A DNA stretch of 64,000 nucleotides from Megaleporinus macrocephalus (GCA_021613375.1 CM038725.1:9339089-9403088), one strand, 5' to 3'. Positions 1 through 12,455 are shown, numbered from the stretch's first letter. Notes: generated by a model from the sequence alone, not told the origin. Program-made: numbers and translations.

Positions 1-2
1 TC

Positions 3-206
3 AACAGGAAACGCGTGACAAACCAAAGCAGCTCCGGGCGGGAGTCCCTTCACCAGAAGGAAAACAGAAGTCAGTCTTCTCTGGCATTAGGGTTGATTCA
101 GAAACTAGCTGAAACTGGATCAGACATTGCATCAGACTTGGCTGAATGTTCGATATTACTGCATTCAAATGACAAAAAACATAATCAGATTCCTAAAAGT
201 AGATAG
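3..206 (+). CDS. possible terminal coding exon of an upstream gene (partial, unidentified)
   Basis: One frame is open from the left edge of the window to a TAG, giving about 67 residues that are polar and rich in Ser, Asn, Gln and Lys, with a short amphipathic stretch (LGLIQKLAETGSDIASDLAE). An AATAAA lies 172 bp after the stop at 378-383, as expected for a terminal exon. Base composition is less AT-rich than the DNA that follows. I recognise no domain and cannot name the gene; a chance open frame cut by the window edge is possible. Confidence 0.25.
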   Translation, partial: NRKRVTNQSSSGRESLHQKENRSQSSLALGLIQKLAETGSDIASDLAECSILLHSNDKKHNQIPKSR

Positions 207-777
207 CAAACAAATCAAATGAGATTAAAATATTATACTACTATACTAGAATAATATAGTACACATATGTTTATTTCCCAGGGTACTCAGGGTCCTTATC
301 AGCAACATCTAAGCAACTAAAGGCTTCTCTTAGAGTGGCTTAAAATATTTTGTGGGAAAACCTAAATAATGTTAGTTAATAAACTAGTTTTATTCAACCT
401 GAAAGTTAACTGAACAGTTCTCTTAATCAAAGTAGTTTGTTGAGTAAAATTAGTTTATCTGTTATTTTTAAGATGCTTTACACTTTTTACATTGAAATGT
501 TCAAGGGTCCACCATCAGAGGAACACCGAACTGCATGGCAGTGTTGCAAGGTGCCACACAAGTGCTTCACTGGCACAATCTAAAAAAATATTTCATGTAC
601 AAGCAACTGGACTAACTTTAAAATTTGACATTGATTGAAAGAATTGTTAATTCAAAGCACATTTTTAGGTTAAATAAAACTAGTTCAGTTACTTGTTACC
701 ACATGAAATATATTTTAGCTTGTATCTATAAAGTATCTTGTATCTACCGTCTGCAGTTAAAGGCTTTTTGGATGTGT
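207..777. other. no gene seen (AT-rich)
   Basis: AT-rich DNA without a coding-like frame. The stretch around 660-700 (AAAACTAGTTCAGTTACTTG) resembles one near 5100, so part of it is probably an old dispersed repeat. The AATAAA at 378-383 could serve the upstream open frame. Confidence 0.4.
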
Positions 778-1240
778 TGTGGACTAATGAGACCAAAACA
801 AAATGTCTTAGTTTAAATGAGAAGTGTTATACCTGGAGAAAGGAAAACACTGTGGTCATCACTGGTCAAGTAAGTCCATGGTAACTTTACAGAAGAGGGC
901 AAAAACAGTCTGCATTTTCAATGTAAGTCAATGGAACCTGAATTTTTTTTATTGGTCCATTTATCATGAGAATTTTCCACAATGTAAACAGCAGCAACTG
1001 CATTCAAACAATAGAAACCGACAGAAATGGAGATATATGTTTTTCATTGGACAACAAAGCAGTGCAGATTAAGAATCTTACATTATCAGTGAAACATAGT
1101 GGTGGTAGTATCATAGTTTAGGCCTGTTTTGCTGCATCTGAGCCAGAATGTCTTGCAACCATTGATGGAACAATAAATCGCATTCTACTTTTGGAAGCTT
1201 TCAGAGAACATCTGATTGTGTTTAAGGTCCTTTAAATAAT
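778..1240 (+). mobile_element. decayed Tc1/mariner-like transposase, split by another repeat
   Basis: Translation of 778-850 gives a piece like the Tc1 segment with WTNETK and YTWRKEN (family form: SDE..F..RRYVWRKP). The following Tc1 segment, with KHSGGGS and ACFAASEPECLATIDGTIN, appears only after 1085, with stops. The ~215 bp between them (852-1068) match a dispersed repeat found elsewhere in the window, so the transposase seems to have been split by a later insertion. Not functional. Confidence 0.6.
852..1068 (+). repeat. dispersed repeat copy nested in Tc1 remnant
   Basis: Shares the core TCAATGTAAGTCAATGGAAC, the following 'attggtcca...catgaaa' stretch and the 'tggagatacatgttttt' block with the copies at 24790-25170, 26620-27240 and 58697-58830. 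No terminal repeat or target duplication is clear. Confidence 0.6.
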
Positions 1241-1445
1241 AAATATAGAAAATTCCAAATGGCACCACTGTGGCTTGCTACTATTGAGTGCTGAACCAGC
1301 CCTATCATTCATAAGCAGCTCCTGTACGGCGTTGAGGGAACACAATAAAGAGCGGTTGCAAGAGTGGCGTCTCTAAGAAACATCAAAAACAGACCGTCTT
1401 AATTTAACTGGTGCACTCCTTGGGACGAAGAGGCCCGGTCTCTAG

Positions 1446-1811
1446 CATGACTGCCACAGGGTCCACAAATTCCAAAGGTCAGGCCTGGAAAGAATTATCT
1501 GTCTGCACAGCGTTATGGGGCCAGAGGTCATCACACAGGATCTTTATGCGAACCAAAGTTTATCTGACCACCTGGGAGCGATTACAATCCAAGAGTAGCC
1601 CTCTGCCCTCACCTCTGAGTTTAGAATTAGTTTAGCTGATGGTGAGAAAATAGATCCAGCAAACGTTTCAGGTTTCAGCCTGAAGATATGTCCTAAAGAA
1701 GAAGCGGAACATGTGGTCAGTATGCAGATGCAACAGCAACCAGTTTTTGACCAGCAGTTCCAGGATGTTATTAGGTCAACACTGCTATTGCACTGTACAT
1801 CTAATGGATGA
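1446..1811 (+). pseudogene. coding-like frame with one in-frame stop, unidentified
   Basis: A frame beginning just after an acceptor-like TCTCTAG stays open for 50 codons to a TAG at 1596-1598, and then for a further 70 codons to a TGA. Both halves look protein-like (VITQDLYANQSLSDHLGAI; then SLADGEKIDPANVSGF and EEAEHVVSMQMQQQPVFDQQ). It could be a terminal exon ending at the TAG, followed by UTR, or a decayed coding segment of the gene suggested at the window's left edge. I recognise no family. Confidence 0.3.
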
Positions 1812-2325
1812 TTCAAATGTCAAATGGATGATTCAAATGTCCCAAATCTACTTTTTCTAGTATTGTTCTTGTCTTTATCTTGGATTTCTCATTAAAAAAC
1901 AACTCCTTTAGCAAGAATCGACAGTATGCCAAATATACAGATATATGTAGATATGTTGGATTTTGTGACATCACAAAATATTCAAATTATTCAAAGCAGA
2001 CTGTCTTTGCAGCCTAGTTGGTATGTATGGAGTAAATAGTTCTCTGTATTAAAGTCTGATTTTAAACAGAATGAGGTACAAGTTATATCATTATATTACT
2101 TCAGATGTTTTATATTTGCTTTTTCTTGTACTTTTATTTAAACAAATGTTGGTGAATAATGCTTGAAGCTAGAGAAATAGTCTAAAAATAGAATTTATAC
2201 TAGATTAAATGATTTTTTAATGATCTCATATAATGGTAGTATCTAATAATAGTATATACATTGTGAGAAAAATTGTAAAACATTCTGCTTTAATGACAAA
2301 TGTGTTTTATTTATTAACTGAAATA
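1812..2325. other. no gene seen
   Basis: AT-rich sequence with no open frame of note and no repeat I can place. Confidence 0.4.
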
Positions 2326-3270
2326 GCTGGCAGGTCACTTCTAGCCATACTCAGACAATAACACTGACCAACTAACAACACAATATAACACAATAAACAC
2401 ATACACCCATTTCCAACTTACAAACCAGCAACGTTAACACATTATAGACTCTCCTTACTGGGAGTGCAGTGTCTGCTATGAGCCTCGGCATGTGTCTGCT
2501 TTGCATGGCCATGCCTCCTGTGTGCTAGATTAGCCTTTTTTTTCACTAAAAACAATTATAAAAAAATGTGTCCAAACATTGTCCAAGTAATATATATTTA
2601 TATATCTCATATAATTATGAATAATATTATTTATATTGTGGTGTCTGTTAGAAATAAACACAGGAAACATTACTTATTCAGCAATAGAGATAGCTGGCAG
2701 GTCACTTCTAGTCATACTTTTCCTTTAATTGGACACTTACCCCCCAAGCCAGCACAACATAACACAATAAACACATACACCCATTTCCAACTTACAAACC
2801 AGCAACATTAACACATTATAATCTCTTTTCTTACTGGGAACACAGTGCTATGAGCCTCAGCATGTGTCTGTTTGACATGGCCACTCCTACTGTATACTAG
2901 ATTAGACTTTTTCACTAAGTAAAATTATAAAATAATATAAATAAGGTCCAAATTAAATGTTTTTTTAAATGATCTCATATAATTCTGAATAATTTAATTA
3001 TATAAATATTTTATATATATATATATATATATAATGTGCCTTGGAATGTGTCTGCTTTGGATGGCCACGCCTCCTGTACACTACATCAGACTTTTTTCCA
3101 TTAGATAAAATGACTAGTAGCATATATAAATAATATTTGATTAAAATTATCTCATGTAATTATGAATAATATTATATATATTGTGCCGTCTGTTACAAAA
3201 AACAACAACAATTAAGATTTGCAGATCACTTCCAGCCATACATATTTTATTAGGCACTAACACTGACCAA
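2326..3270. repeat. degenerate three-copy local tandem duplication
   Basis: A unit of about 360 bp recurs. The blocks 'agctggcaggtcacttctag', 'acacccatttccaacttaca' and 'gagcctc.gcatgtgtctg' appear at ~2326-2570 and again at ~2690-2920. A third, more decayed copy runs from ~3030 ('gtgccttggaatgtgtctgc') to about 3270. Short AT-rich runs separate the units. No coding content. Confidence 0.7.
3012..3033. repeat. (TA)n microsatellite
   Basis: Eleven TA dinucleotides between two units of the local duplication. Confidence 0.9.
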
Positions 3271-3274
3271 CTAA

Positions 3275-3440
3275 CCTCGTAAAATCGGAAAATTGCGCTG
3301 CCTAAAGTAAACACCGCAAAATAAAATTCGTTTCAGTAGTTTTTCGGTTTGGGTCCACAATGGACAACGTCTGGGTCCGGATACAGACTGTGGTCCGCCT
3401 ATTATTGACCTTTGATCTAAAGGGTCAAGAAAGAACCCAG
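3275..3440. repeat. dispersed repeat, two copies in window
   Basis: The stretch with 'gggtccacaatggacaacgt', 'ctgggtccgga' and 'gtccgcctatta' is matched at 41640-41790, in polk intron 2, with similar spacing. Class unknown. Confidence 0.5.
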
Positions 3441-3593
3441 CGGAGGCAGCATTTTTGCTTTCCATGCAAATATTTCATTGACAGCACCTGTGGCTCTATG
3501 AAAGCAGTACCTGTCAGATGCGTGTCAACTCTCAACCAACACGTTAGACAGGAAATTGTTGAAATCCATGCAATGAGTTCCAAGTAAATTCAC

Positions 3594-5975
3594 ACTGGTG
3601 ACTTATTTTTGGGGCACATGCAGTATTAACAGCTGCACCGGAAATGCTCAAAACTACATGAAGAACATTTTCACCCTTCAATGAATGCTCAACTTAACTG
3701 TGACCAACCTGGATGCTAATAATGTTGTATTAACCAAATACCAGTCAAGTGTTGGCTTTCAGTATCTGCTTTATTGCCCAGCGGCCTTGTTGATAAAATC
3801 CCACGTATTGGCTCAAATGAAAATGAAGCCAAACAATAATTGCTGTACATCCTGGTTTCAGTGAGACTCCCAGGTTGGCATTACTTAAATGGATATCCAA
3901 ATATGGTGAAGTTAATTTAATGTGTGTTTCAAATATTCACATAAGATTAGTCATTTTCATGTCATTTAGAAAACAATTATATTATAATAACACAGCAATA
4001 TAACATAGTGATAAAATTACATAGCAATTACATTGACTTCACATTCAGTAATTCACACTATTTTCCATTTGTTTCAATGTTAAGCAATTACATTTTATCA
4101 GATTAATAAAATAATATAATAATATATATATTATATTACTTGTGCACACAAATATGAGGTCATTTAAAGTTGAGAAGCCGCAAAAAAAGGACTATGAGTG
4201 AGAAATAATTCATATCAAATACACCATGCCTTTGTTATCAATGGTGATAACAGCAACTTGTAAGGATTAAGCGGTCATCATTAGCAGCAACCCCTAACAT
4301 ACTAGCACTTAGGACAGCATTGAAGGTTCAATTTGAGCCCATGAGCTCATTGTGTTCGCACCTGACTGATAGAATTGTCCAATAAGGGCCAGATCAGCTG
4401 CTATCAGCTTGACAGGCCTCCACCCCACTGATACTATTGCTCACTAGTTGCGTGACTCTTGTAGTGGTTTGCAAACACAGTGGTTTCAGCATTTCAACCA
4501 GAAGAGTAAAACAAACAGTGCTGAAGCAATATTTTCCGAAACTGTACGTTTAGATGGAAAACTGGGTCGTTACTGTAAGCGTGGCGTTACTCACCACATA
4601 TACGCTATTCTGTTTACCAGCAAGTGAAGGGAAGTGTGAGTGAGTTTAAGTGGAGCTGAACCAGTTTGACTTGTTTCAAATGATGGAATTATCTGAGGCT
4701 GAGACACAGAGACAGGTCCGTGCAAGCACTAGAACACAGGTAGTTGTGGTGGAGCCGGTTATTTTATGCTTAGAAACTTATTATTAGAAGTTCAAATAAC
4801 TTAAACATTCAAGGTGAGCTCCAAGACCAATCACAACCAACTTTTTAGGGTTTTTTTTATTTTTTATTAAAACAATAGTGAGTCCTGTTGCATGTAGTTA
4901 ATTGAGGTTAGCTTTAAAGCATCAGATAATTCTGGTGAAATTGTAATATAATTCTAAAAGTGCTTCTTTGGCCAATTAAAACAATAGTAAGTTCTATTGC
5001 ATGTAGTTAACTGAGGTTAACTTTAAAGCATTGTTTGAAGCAGCTCACAACATTACCTTAATTAAAAGCTTTGTTTATTCCAACTATTTTTAGTTTGAGT
5101 AAAACTAGTTCAATTTCTTGTTACTACATTAATGACAGTAATTTTTGTGGAGGTTTAATCTTTATAAAACTAGTGTTTGCGCTGCTTTTAAATTTGAAAT
5201 TATTTGAACTTTAACTAATATGTTTCTGGGGATGAAACAAATGACTGTTCTGAGTTACTATTTAAAATGTAAGGCAGCCAAAACACTAACCTTTTAAAGT
5301 TAAAAGATCTATTTTATTCTATATTGTTCACTGAGCACAGATTAAATACTAGACTGAAGGATTTTAGTGAACTTTTGAAATCATTACATGACGTGAGATG
5401 CGTAATCCTTCTTTCTCTATATTTATATTTTATGTTTGTCATGCTGTCTAATATATTTACTGTCTTAAGTGGTTCTGTATGACAACAAAGTTCACTTTGA
5501 CTTTGACACTGACTTTGACTCATAGTGCAATACAAACAACAAACACATACGGGTAACGGCCCAAAGAGAATAAAACAAGACAGACGTCTGCTGTTTTAAC
5601 CTGAAACCTGGACTAAATCAAGATAAGCATGGTTGGCATACTATGACTGTAGTCATAAGTAAACATACGTGGCTATGTGAAACTTATATATTCACTGTGG
5701 AATTTGATAGGAACTATTGTAAACATTTATAGTCACAAACACATTCACAAACATTATTTTTGTTCATTAAGTAAGTAAATAAAAATGAAAATAACTATTT
5801 AAGGTCAAAAACAGGATTATTAATGAATATGTGGAACATTAAATAATGAAATAAACTGATTTCAATAGATTTACCAAAGAGATACTCAGCAATACATACA
5901 ATAACATAGGAAATGAATACGGGTCAAGTTTGACCCATGTTGTGCATTAGAAGGGGTTTGCTTAGCTTGTGCATC
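3594..5975. other. no gene seen; small tandem duplication at 4860-5040
   Basis: About 2.4 kb of AT-rich DNA without a credible coding frame. Inside it a segment of ~115 bp (key words 'caatag.gagt.ct.ttgcat', 'gtagtta.ctgaggtta' and 'ctttaaagca') occurs twice in tandem at ~4870-4925 and ~4980-5035. Confidence 0.5.
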
Positions 5976-6110
5976 AAAGGGTTAAAATTCTTTATCTTAG
6001 CAATAAATGTATTTTCACCAGTAAGAACACCAGATATTATTAGAACAGATAGATAATATCTTGTGCGCCAGTTTGAAGAACCAACTTTAGTTCCATGTTT
6101 CTCCTGATGA
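5976..6110 (-). mobile_element. fragment of Tc1-like MITE family (inverted copy)
   Basis: Contains 'ttcaccagtaagaacaccag', then 'agaacagat', 'cagtttgaagaac' and 'ttctcctg', in the same order as the inverted copy at 19013-19320. It is a truncated copy of the family whose fullest member is at 19877-20375. Confidence 0.65.
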
Positions 6111-6222
6111 ATTACGCGAACTCCAACAGAGCAGCAAGAGAACACACATATAATACAAATGACTTGAGAAATTTTGATAGGAAACAGCTTTATCTATATA
6201 TTTTCATATATTGTTACTGTTT

Positions 6223-6225
<3 letters not shown>

Positions 6226-6302
<77 letters not shown>

Positions 6303-6365
6303 GCTATAATATATAATATATATAATATATATAATGCTATAATATATAATATATATAATGCTAAA
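6226..6365. repeat. (AT)n microsatellite with imperfect ATAATATAT tail
   Basis: About 38 pure AT dinucleotides followed by repeats of 'ctataatatataatatatat'. The Tyr/Ile-rich open frames it produces are artefacts. Confidence 0.95.
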
Positions 6366-6389
6366 TATATACAGTTATTAATAAAACAC

Positions 6390-7064
6390 ATTCAGTCAAG
6401 CTGGGTATGTTTTATTTGGGACACAAGACAAAATTATATAAGTGCAATCACATAATTATAAAGACTTATTGGATAGTTAGGTTAGCTAGAGTTGGTACTG
6501 GTATTCAGTATCAGGCTATGTTTAAGGATCAGGTATCAGTATCTGAAGGGAAGAAGGGATATTGTGTATTGATTCTGGATCAAGGGCTCTGTTTCACCAC
6601 GCAGTATTTTATGTATACCCAGCTTACTTACTTAATTTTTTACTGTTAGAAGTTCTTTATGTTGTACATATTTAGGCATCGTGAGTTGGTTTTCCCTCTT
6701 TACAGACTTATCATCATGTTTCCTGTTGTTTGGTGTTCATCATGAACTTTCATGTGCATCAGGGTTAATCACAGTCTAAGAATCTAAACCTGGATTACTA
6801 GACAGAATAGTTGTTATCTATTGTAGTAAAACAAGTTAACCATGTCTGTTTGTGTTTATACCTGGTATTAACATATAAGGTGTGGTGGCACTTCACATGT
6901 CTAGGAGGACATCATTGATAGTCTTCATTCTCCTAGCTTGGTAACATTGTGTGATGATGACTTAGCTATCTGAGAAATGGATGAAAAAATGAATAAATGA
7001 ATGAATAAAAAAGTTAGTTTACCAACTCATTCATTTAAATATAGCTTGCCACTGTTATTATTGG
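6390..7064. repeat. left flank of the 24-bp array: duplicated segments X, A and B
   Basis: Three blocks recur on the right side of the array. X (6390-6600, 'tcagtcaagctgggtatgtt', 'ggatcaagggctctg') recurs at 11545-11673 plus 12405-12455. A (6690-6870, 'ggttaatcacagtctaagaa', 'cgagttaaccatgtctg'-like) recurs at 10700-10920. B (6878-7064, 'ggtgtggtgg.', 'cttcacatgtct', 'gccactg') recurs at 10460-10680 and 11180-11300. No coding function seen. Confidence 0.7.
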
Positions 7065-10000
7065 TTTTAGATCACTACCAGTCAAACGTTTTAGTACACT
7101 ACCAGTCAAACGTTTTAGTACACTACCAGCCAAACGTTTTAGTACACTACCAGCAAAACGTTTTAGTACACTACCAGCTAAACGTTTTAGATACACTACC
7201 AGCCAAACGTTTTAGTACACTACCAGTCAAACGTTTTAGTACACTACCAGTCAAACGTTTTAGTACACTACCAGTCAAACATTTTAGAACACTACCAGCA
7301 AAACGTTTTAGTACACTACCAGCTAAACGTTTTAGATACACTACCAGCCAAACGTTTTAGTACACTACCAGTCAAACGTTTTAGTACACTACCAGTCAAA
7401 CGTTTTAGTACACTACCAGTCAAACATTTTAGAACACTACCAGCAAAACGTTTTAGATACACTACCAGCTAAACGTTTTAGATACACTACCAGCCAAACG
7501 TTTTAGTACACTACCAGTCAAACGTTTTAGTACACTACCAGTCAAACGTTTTAGTACACTACCAGTCAAACATTTTAGAACACTACCAGCAAAACGTTTT
7601 AGTACACTACCAGCTAAACGTTTTAGATACACTACCAGCCAAACCTTTTAGATACACTACCAGCCAAACGTTTTAGATCACTACCAGCCAAACGTTTCAG
7701 TAAACTACCAGCCAAACGTTTTAGTACACTACCAGCTAAACGTTTTAGATAACTACCAGCCAAGTGTTTTAGATCACTACCAGCCAAACGTTTTAGTACA
7801 CTACCAGCCAAACGTTTTAGTACACTACCAGCCAAACCTTTTAGATCACTACCAGCTAAACGTTTTAGATACACTACCAGCCAAACGTTTTAGTACACTA
7901 CCAGCTAAACGTTTTAGATACACTACCAGCCAAACGTTTTAGTACACTACCAGCCAAACGTTTTAGTACACTACCAGCTAAACGTTTTAGATACACTACC
8001 AGCCAAACGTTTTAGATACACTACCAGCCAAACGTTTTAGTACACTACCAGCCAAACGTTTTAGTACACTACCAGCCAAACGTTTTAGTACACTACCAGC
8101 TAAACGTTTTAGATACACTACCAGCCAAACGTTTTAGATCACTACCAGCCAAACGTTTTAGTACACTACCAGCCAAACGTTTTAGAACACTACCAGCCAA
8201 ACGTTTTAGTACACTACCAGCTAAACGTTTTAGATACACTACCAGCCAAACGTTTTAGTACACTACCAGCCAAACGTTTTAGTACACTACCAGACAAACG
8301 TTTTAGTACACTACCAGCTAAACGTTTTAGATACACTACCAGTCAAACGTTTTAGATCACTACCAGTTAAACGTTTTAGATACACTACCAGCCAAACGTT
8401 TTAGTACACTACCAGCTAAACGTTTTAGATACACTACCAGTCAAACGTTTTAGATCACTACCAGTTAAACGTTTTAGATACACTACCAGTCAAACGTTTT
8501 AGTACACTACCAGTCAAACGTTTTAGAACACTACCAGTTAAACGTTTTAGTACACTACCAGTCAAACGTTTTAGTACACTACCAGTTAAACGTTTTAGAT
8601 ACACTACCAGTCAAACGTTTTAGTACACTACCAGTTAAACGTTTTAGATACACTACCAGTCAAACGTTTTAGTACACTACCAGTTAAACGTTTTAGTACA
8701 CCACCAGTTAAACGTTTTAGATACACTACCAGTCAAACGTTTTAGTACACTACCAGTCAAACGTTTTAGTACACTACCAGCCAAACGTTTTAGTACACTA
8801 CCAGCCAAACGTTTTAGAACACTACCAGCAAAACGTTTTAGTACACTACCAGCCAAACGTTTTAGAACACTACCAGCAAAACGTTTTAGTACACTACCAG
8901 CTAAACGTTTTAGATACACTACCAGCCAAACGTTTTAGATCACTACCAGTTAAACGTTTTAGATACACTACCAGCCAAACGTTTTAGTACACTACCAGCC
9001 AAACGTTTTAGTACACTACCAGCCAAACGTTTTAGTACACTACCAGCTAAACGTTTTAGATACACTACCAGCAAAACGTTTTAGTACACTACCAGACAAA
9101 CGTTTTAGTACACTACCAGCTAAACGTTTTAGATACACTACCAGCCAAACGTTTTAGTACACTACCAGCTAAACGTTTTAGATACACTACCAGCCAAACG
9201 TTTTAGATCACTACCAGTTAAACGTTTTAGATACACTACCAGTCAAACGTTTTAGTACACTACCAGTCAAACGTTTTAGTACACTACCAGTTAAACGTTT
9301 TAGATACACTACCAGTCAAACGTTTTAGTACACTACCAGTTAAACGTTTTAGATACACTACCAGTCAAACGTTTTAGTACACTACCAGTCAAACGTTTTA
9401 GTACTCTACCAGTCAAACGTTTTAGTACACTACCAGTTAAACGTTTTAGATACACTACCAGTCAAACGTTTTAGTACACTACCAGATAAACGTTTTAGTA
9501 CACCACCAGTTAAACGTTTTAGATACACTACCAGTCAAACGTTTTAGTACACTACCAGTCAAACGTTTTAGTACACTACCAGCCAAACGTTTTAGTACAC
9601 TACCAGCCAAACGTTTTAGAACACTACCAGCAAAACGTTTTAGTACACTACCAGCCAAACGTTTTAGTACACTACCAGTCAATCGTTTTAGTACACTACC
9701 AGTCAAACGTTTTAGTACACTACCAGCCAAACGTTTTAGTACACTACCAGCCAAACGTTTTAGAACACTACCAGCAAAACGTTTTAGTACACTACCAGTC
9801 AAACGTTTTAGATACACTACCAGCCAAACGTTTTAGTACACTACCAGACAAATGTTTTAGTACACTACCAGACAAACGTTTTAGAACACTACCAGCAAAA
9901 CGTTTTAGTACACTACCAGTCAAACGTTTTAGATACACTACCAGCCAAACGTTTTAGTACACTACCAGACAAATGTTTTAGTACACTACCAGTCAAACGT

Positions 10001-10440
10001 TTTAGTACACTACCAGTCAAACGTTTTAGTACACTACCAGCCAAACGTTTTAGTACACTACCAGCTAAACGTTTTAGATACACTACCAGCCAAACGTTTT
10101 AGATACACTACCAGCCAAACGTTTTAGTACACTACCAGCCAAACGTTTTAGTACACTACCAGCCAAACGTTTTAGTACACTACCAGACAAATGTTTTAGT
10201 ACACTACCAGTCAAACGTTTTAGATACACTACCAGTCAAACGTTTTAGTAAACTACCACTCAAACGTTTTAGTACACTACCACTCAAACATTTTAGTACA
10301 CTACCACTCAAACGATTTAGTACACTACCACTCAAACATTTTAGTACACTACCAGTCAAACGATTTAGAACACTACCAGTCAAACGTTTTAGTACACTAC
10401 CAGTTAAACGTTTTAGTACACTACCAATCAAACGTTTTAG
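7065..10440. repeat. 24-bp minisatellite, about 140 copies
   Basis: A tandem array of a 24-bp unit (25 bp when the linker reads 'agatac' rather than 'agtac') with core CTACCAGTCAAACGTTTTAG. Variants at the base pair after CCAG (TC, CC, CT, TT, CA, AC) are interspersed in small blocks, giving local higher-order repeats. The array begins and ends sharply. It yields repetitive open frames on both strands (8-residue periods) that are not genes. There are no spacers, so it is not a CRISPR-like array. Confidence 0.97.
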
Positions 10441-11673
10441 TGATGTCGTATTAGCAGTAGTTTGGAACGGTGTGGTGGAGCTTCACATGTCTTGAAGGAC
10501 GTCCATTATGGCCTTCATTCTCCTAACTTGGTAATAATGTGTTATGAGAGAAGACTTGGATAAAATAAAGAAATAAATTAATTAATAAATTAATTAATTA
10601 ATAAAAAGAATAAATAAAAAGGTTGTCCACTACTTTTTAAAATTTGCTTGCCACTGCTGTCATCGTTATATATTACTTCCTACATATTTAGGAAGCAACA
10701 TGTAGACTTCTTTTCCTTCATTAGAGACTCCTTATGTTTCCAGTTGTTGGCTTTTTTTACCTTTATGTACACTGTATGAGGATTAATCACAGTCTGAGTA
10801 TCTAAACCTGGATTAAAAGACAAAATTGTTATCTTTTGTTGTAAAACGAGTTAACCATGTCTGTGTTTATGAGACTTTGTGAAGAGGAAACTTGCTCACT
10901 CTTGGTATTAACAGCTGTCTCGTGTGTTTCCAGTTGGTCTTGTACTCTGTTGGTGTTATTTTGTATTATGAGCAATTGTTTTTACATTACCACAAGGTTT
11001 AGCATGGATTTCATTGATAATCACTAACATTACAGCATCTTCCCTGGATGCCAAACAAATCTTGGCTGATGGACAATGTTTGAGGAAAAGTAGGAAACGG
11101 TAGGCATCCATCAGCTGAAATAACATTAGTGGTTAGTGTTGAGTATGTTCAGCTTTCCAGTGATGTCATAGCAGTAGTTCGTAAAGGTGTGGTGGAGCTT
11201 TATGTCTTGGAGGATGTCCATGTTGGCCTTCATTCTTCTTTCTTGGCAACACTGTGTGATGGGAGGAGACCTAACTACCTGGGAAAATAATCTTTCATCA
11301 AAAATCTGTTTTAACATTAGCTTTCCACCTTTCTCATTGGTGCAAATTCTCTGAAGAATGTACAGTCGGCTTCCTTGGAACTCACTGACTGGGTGAGGAA
11401 TGCAATGCATAATTAAGGTGTTCATTTACTTAAGTTATTATTACTTATTAAAGAATTAAGGAAATACTAAAAATATATATAGTTAATCAACAAATACATT
11501 TTCTTAAGAAGCTGATAGATATAATAATGGAAGAAGTAAATGCCATTCAGTCAAGCTGGGTATGTTTTATTTATTTGGGACAAACAAGACTTTTTTTATT
11601 TTACTTAAATAAAAGAGTTAGTCAGAGTTAGTACTGGAATTTAGTATTGGGCTATATTAAAGGATCAGGTATT
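10441..11673. repeat. right flank of the array: duplicated segments B', A', B'' and X'
   Basis: After the array the order is B' (10460-10680), A' (10700-10920), B'' (11160-11300) and X' (11545-11673, continuing at 12405). B' and B'' both start with a 'tgatgtc.ta..agcagtag' block. No gene is visible. Confidence 0.65.
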
Positions 11674-12404
11674 CAAAGGTGTCAAAAGTACTCACATTCA
11701 TTACTCAGGCAGAAATATAGGTACTAGGGTTTAAAAATACTTGAAGTATCAACTCAAGCTTTTTACTCCAGTAAAAGTGTAAAAGTACTGCTTTCAGAAC
11801 AACTTAAAGTATAAAAGTAATGTAAGGGGAAAAATACCATTAAGGACAAAAGCTTAGGCCGCACCACAGAGTCTATAGTGCACTAGCCCACCTCCCCAAA
11901 AACCCCATTCCTCTAAAAGCTATAAAGACTATAATGTTATATTAAAATGTTAATGTTGATAAATTTTGGATGCTCTAGGCTTCCTGTTTCAGACACATAT
12001 ACGCCCATTGAAAATGAATGTAGTTTAGTACAATGTAAATATATTAAAGAAGCATATCTGTGTACTACTGAGCATTAACATGTGCTTCATAGAGCAGAAG
12101 ATATGATGACTAGTTGACTATAAGTATTGTAATGGTATAAAAAGTCAAACTACAAAGACATGTTATCAATAATCTTTACTGGAATGTAAATGTACATAAA
12201 TGAAAACAAGCTGAAATGAAGTAGGAGTAACGAGGCTATGTTTAAAATGTAAGGAGTAGAAAGTACAGATAATGGAGTGTAAATGTAAAGAGTAAAAGTA
12301 AAAAGTCAGCTAAACAAATAATTACTCCAGTAAAGTATAGATACCCAAAATTTCTACTTAAGTAAGGTAACAAAGTATTTGTACTTTATTACTTGACACC
12401 TCTG
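11674..12404. mobile_element. non-autonomous hAT-like element (copy 1)
   Basis: Ends are CAAAGGTGTCA on the left and the complement of CAGAGGTGTCA on the right. The interior, rich in 'agtaaaagtgtaaaagtact', matches copy 2 at 14596-15285 throughout. It splits the duplicated segment X', which is uninterrupted at 6390-6600, so the insertion postdates that duplication. The target duplication is unclear here; copy 2 shows an 8-bp one. No transposase frame. Confidence 0.75.
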
Positions 12405-12455
12405 CATGTTGAAAGGGTGGTATTGTGTATTGGTTCTGGATCAAGGGCTCTGTTG

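Noticed and set aside
7001..10431. Repetitive frames of 75-119 codons on both strands (8-residue periods such as VHYQSNVL or KRLAGSVL)
   Set aside because: Products of the 24-bp minisatellite; a unit length divisible by three keeps frames open by itself.
7065..10440. CRISPR-like or gene-regulatory array
   Set aside because: Units are contiguous, with no spacers, and the host is a vertebrate; it is a minisatellite.
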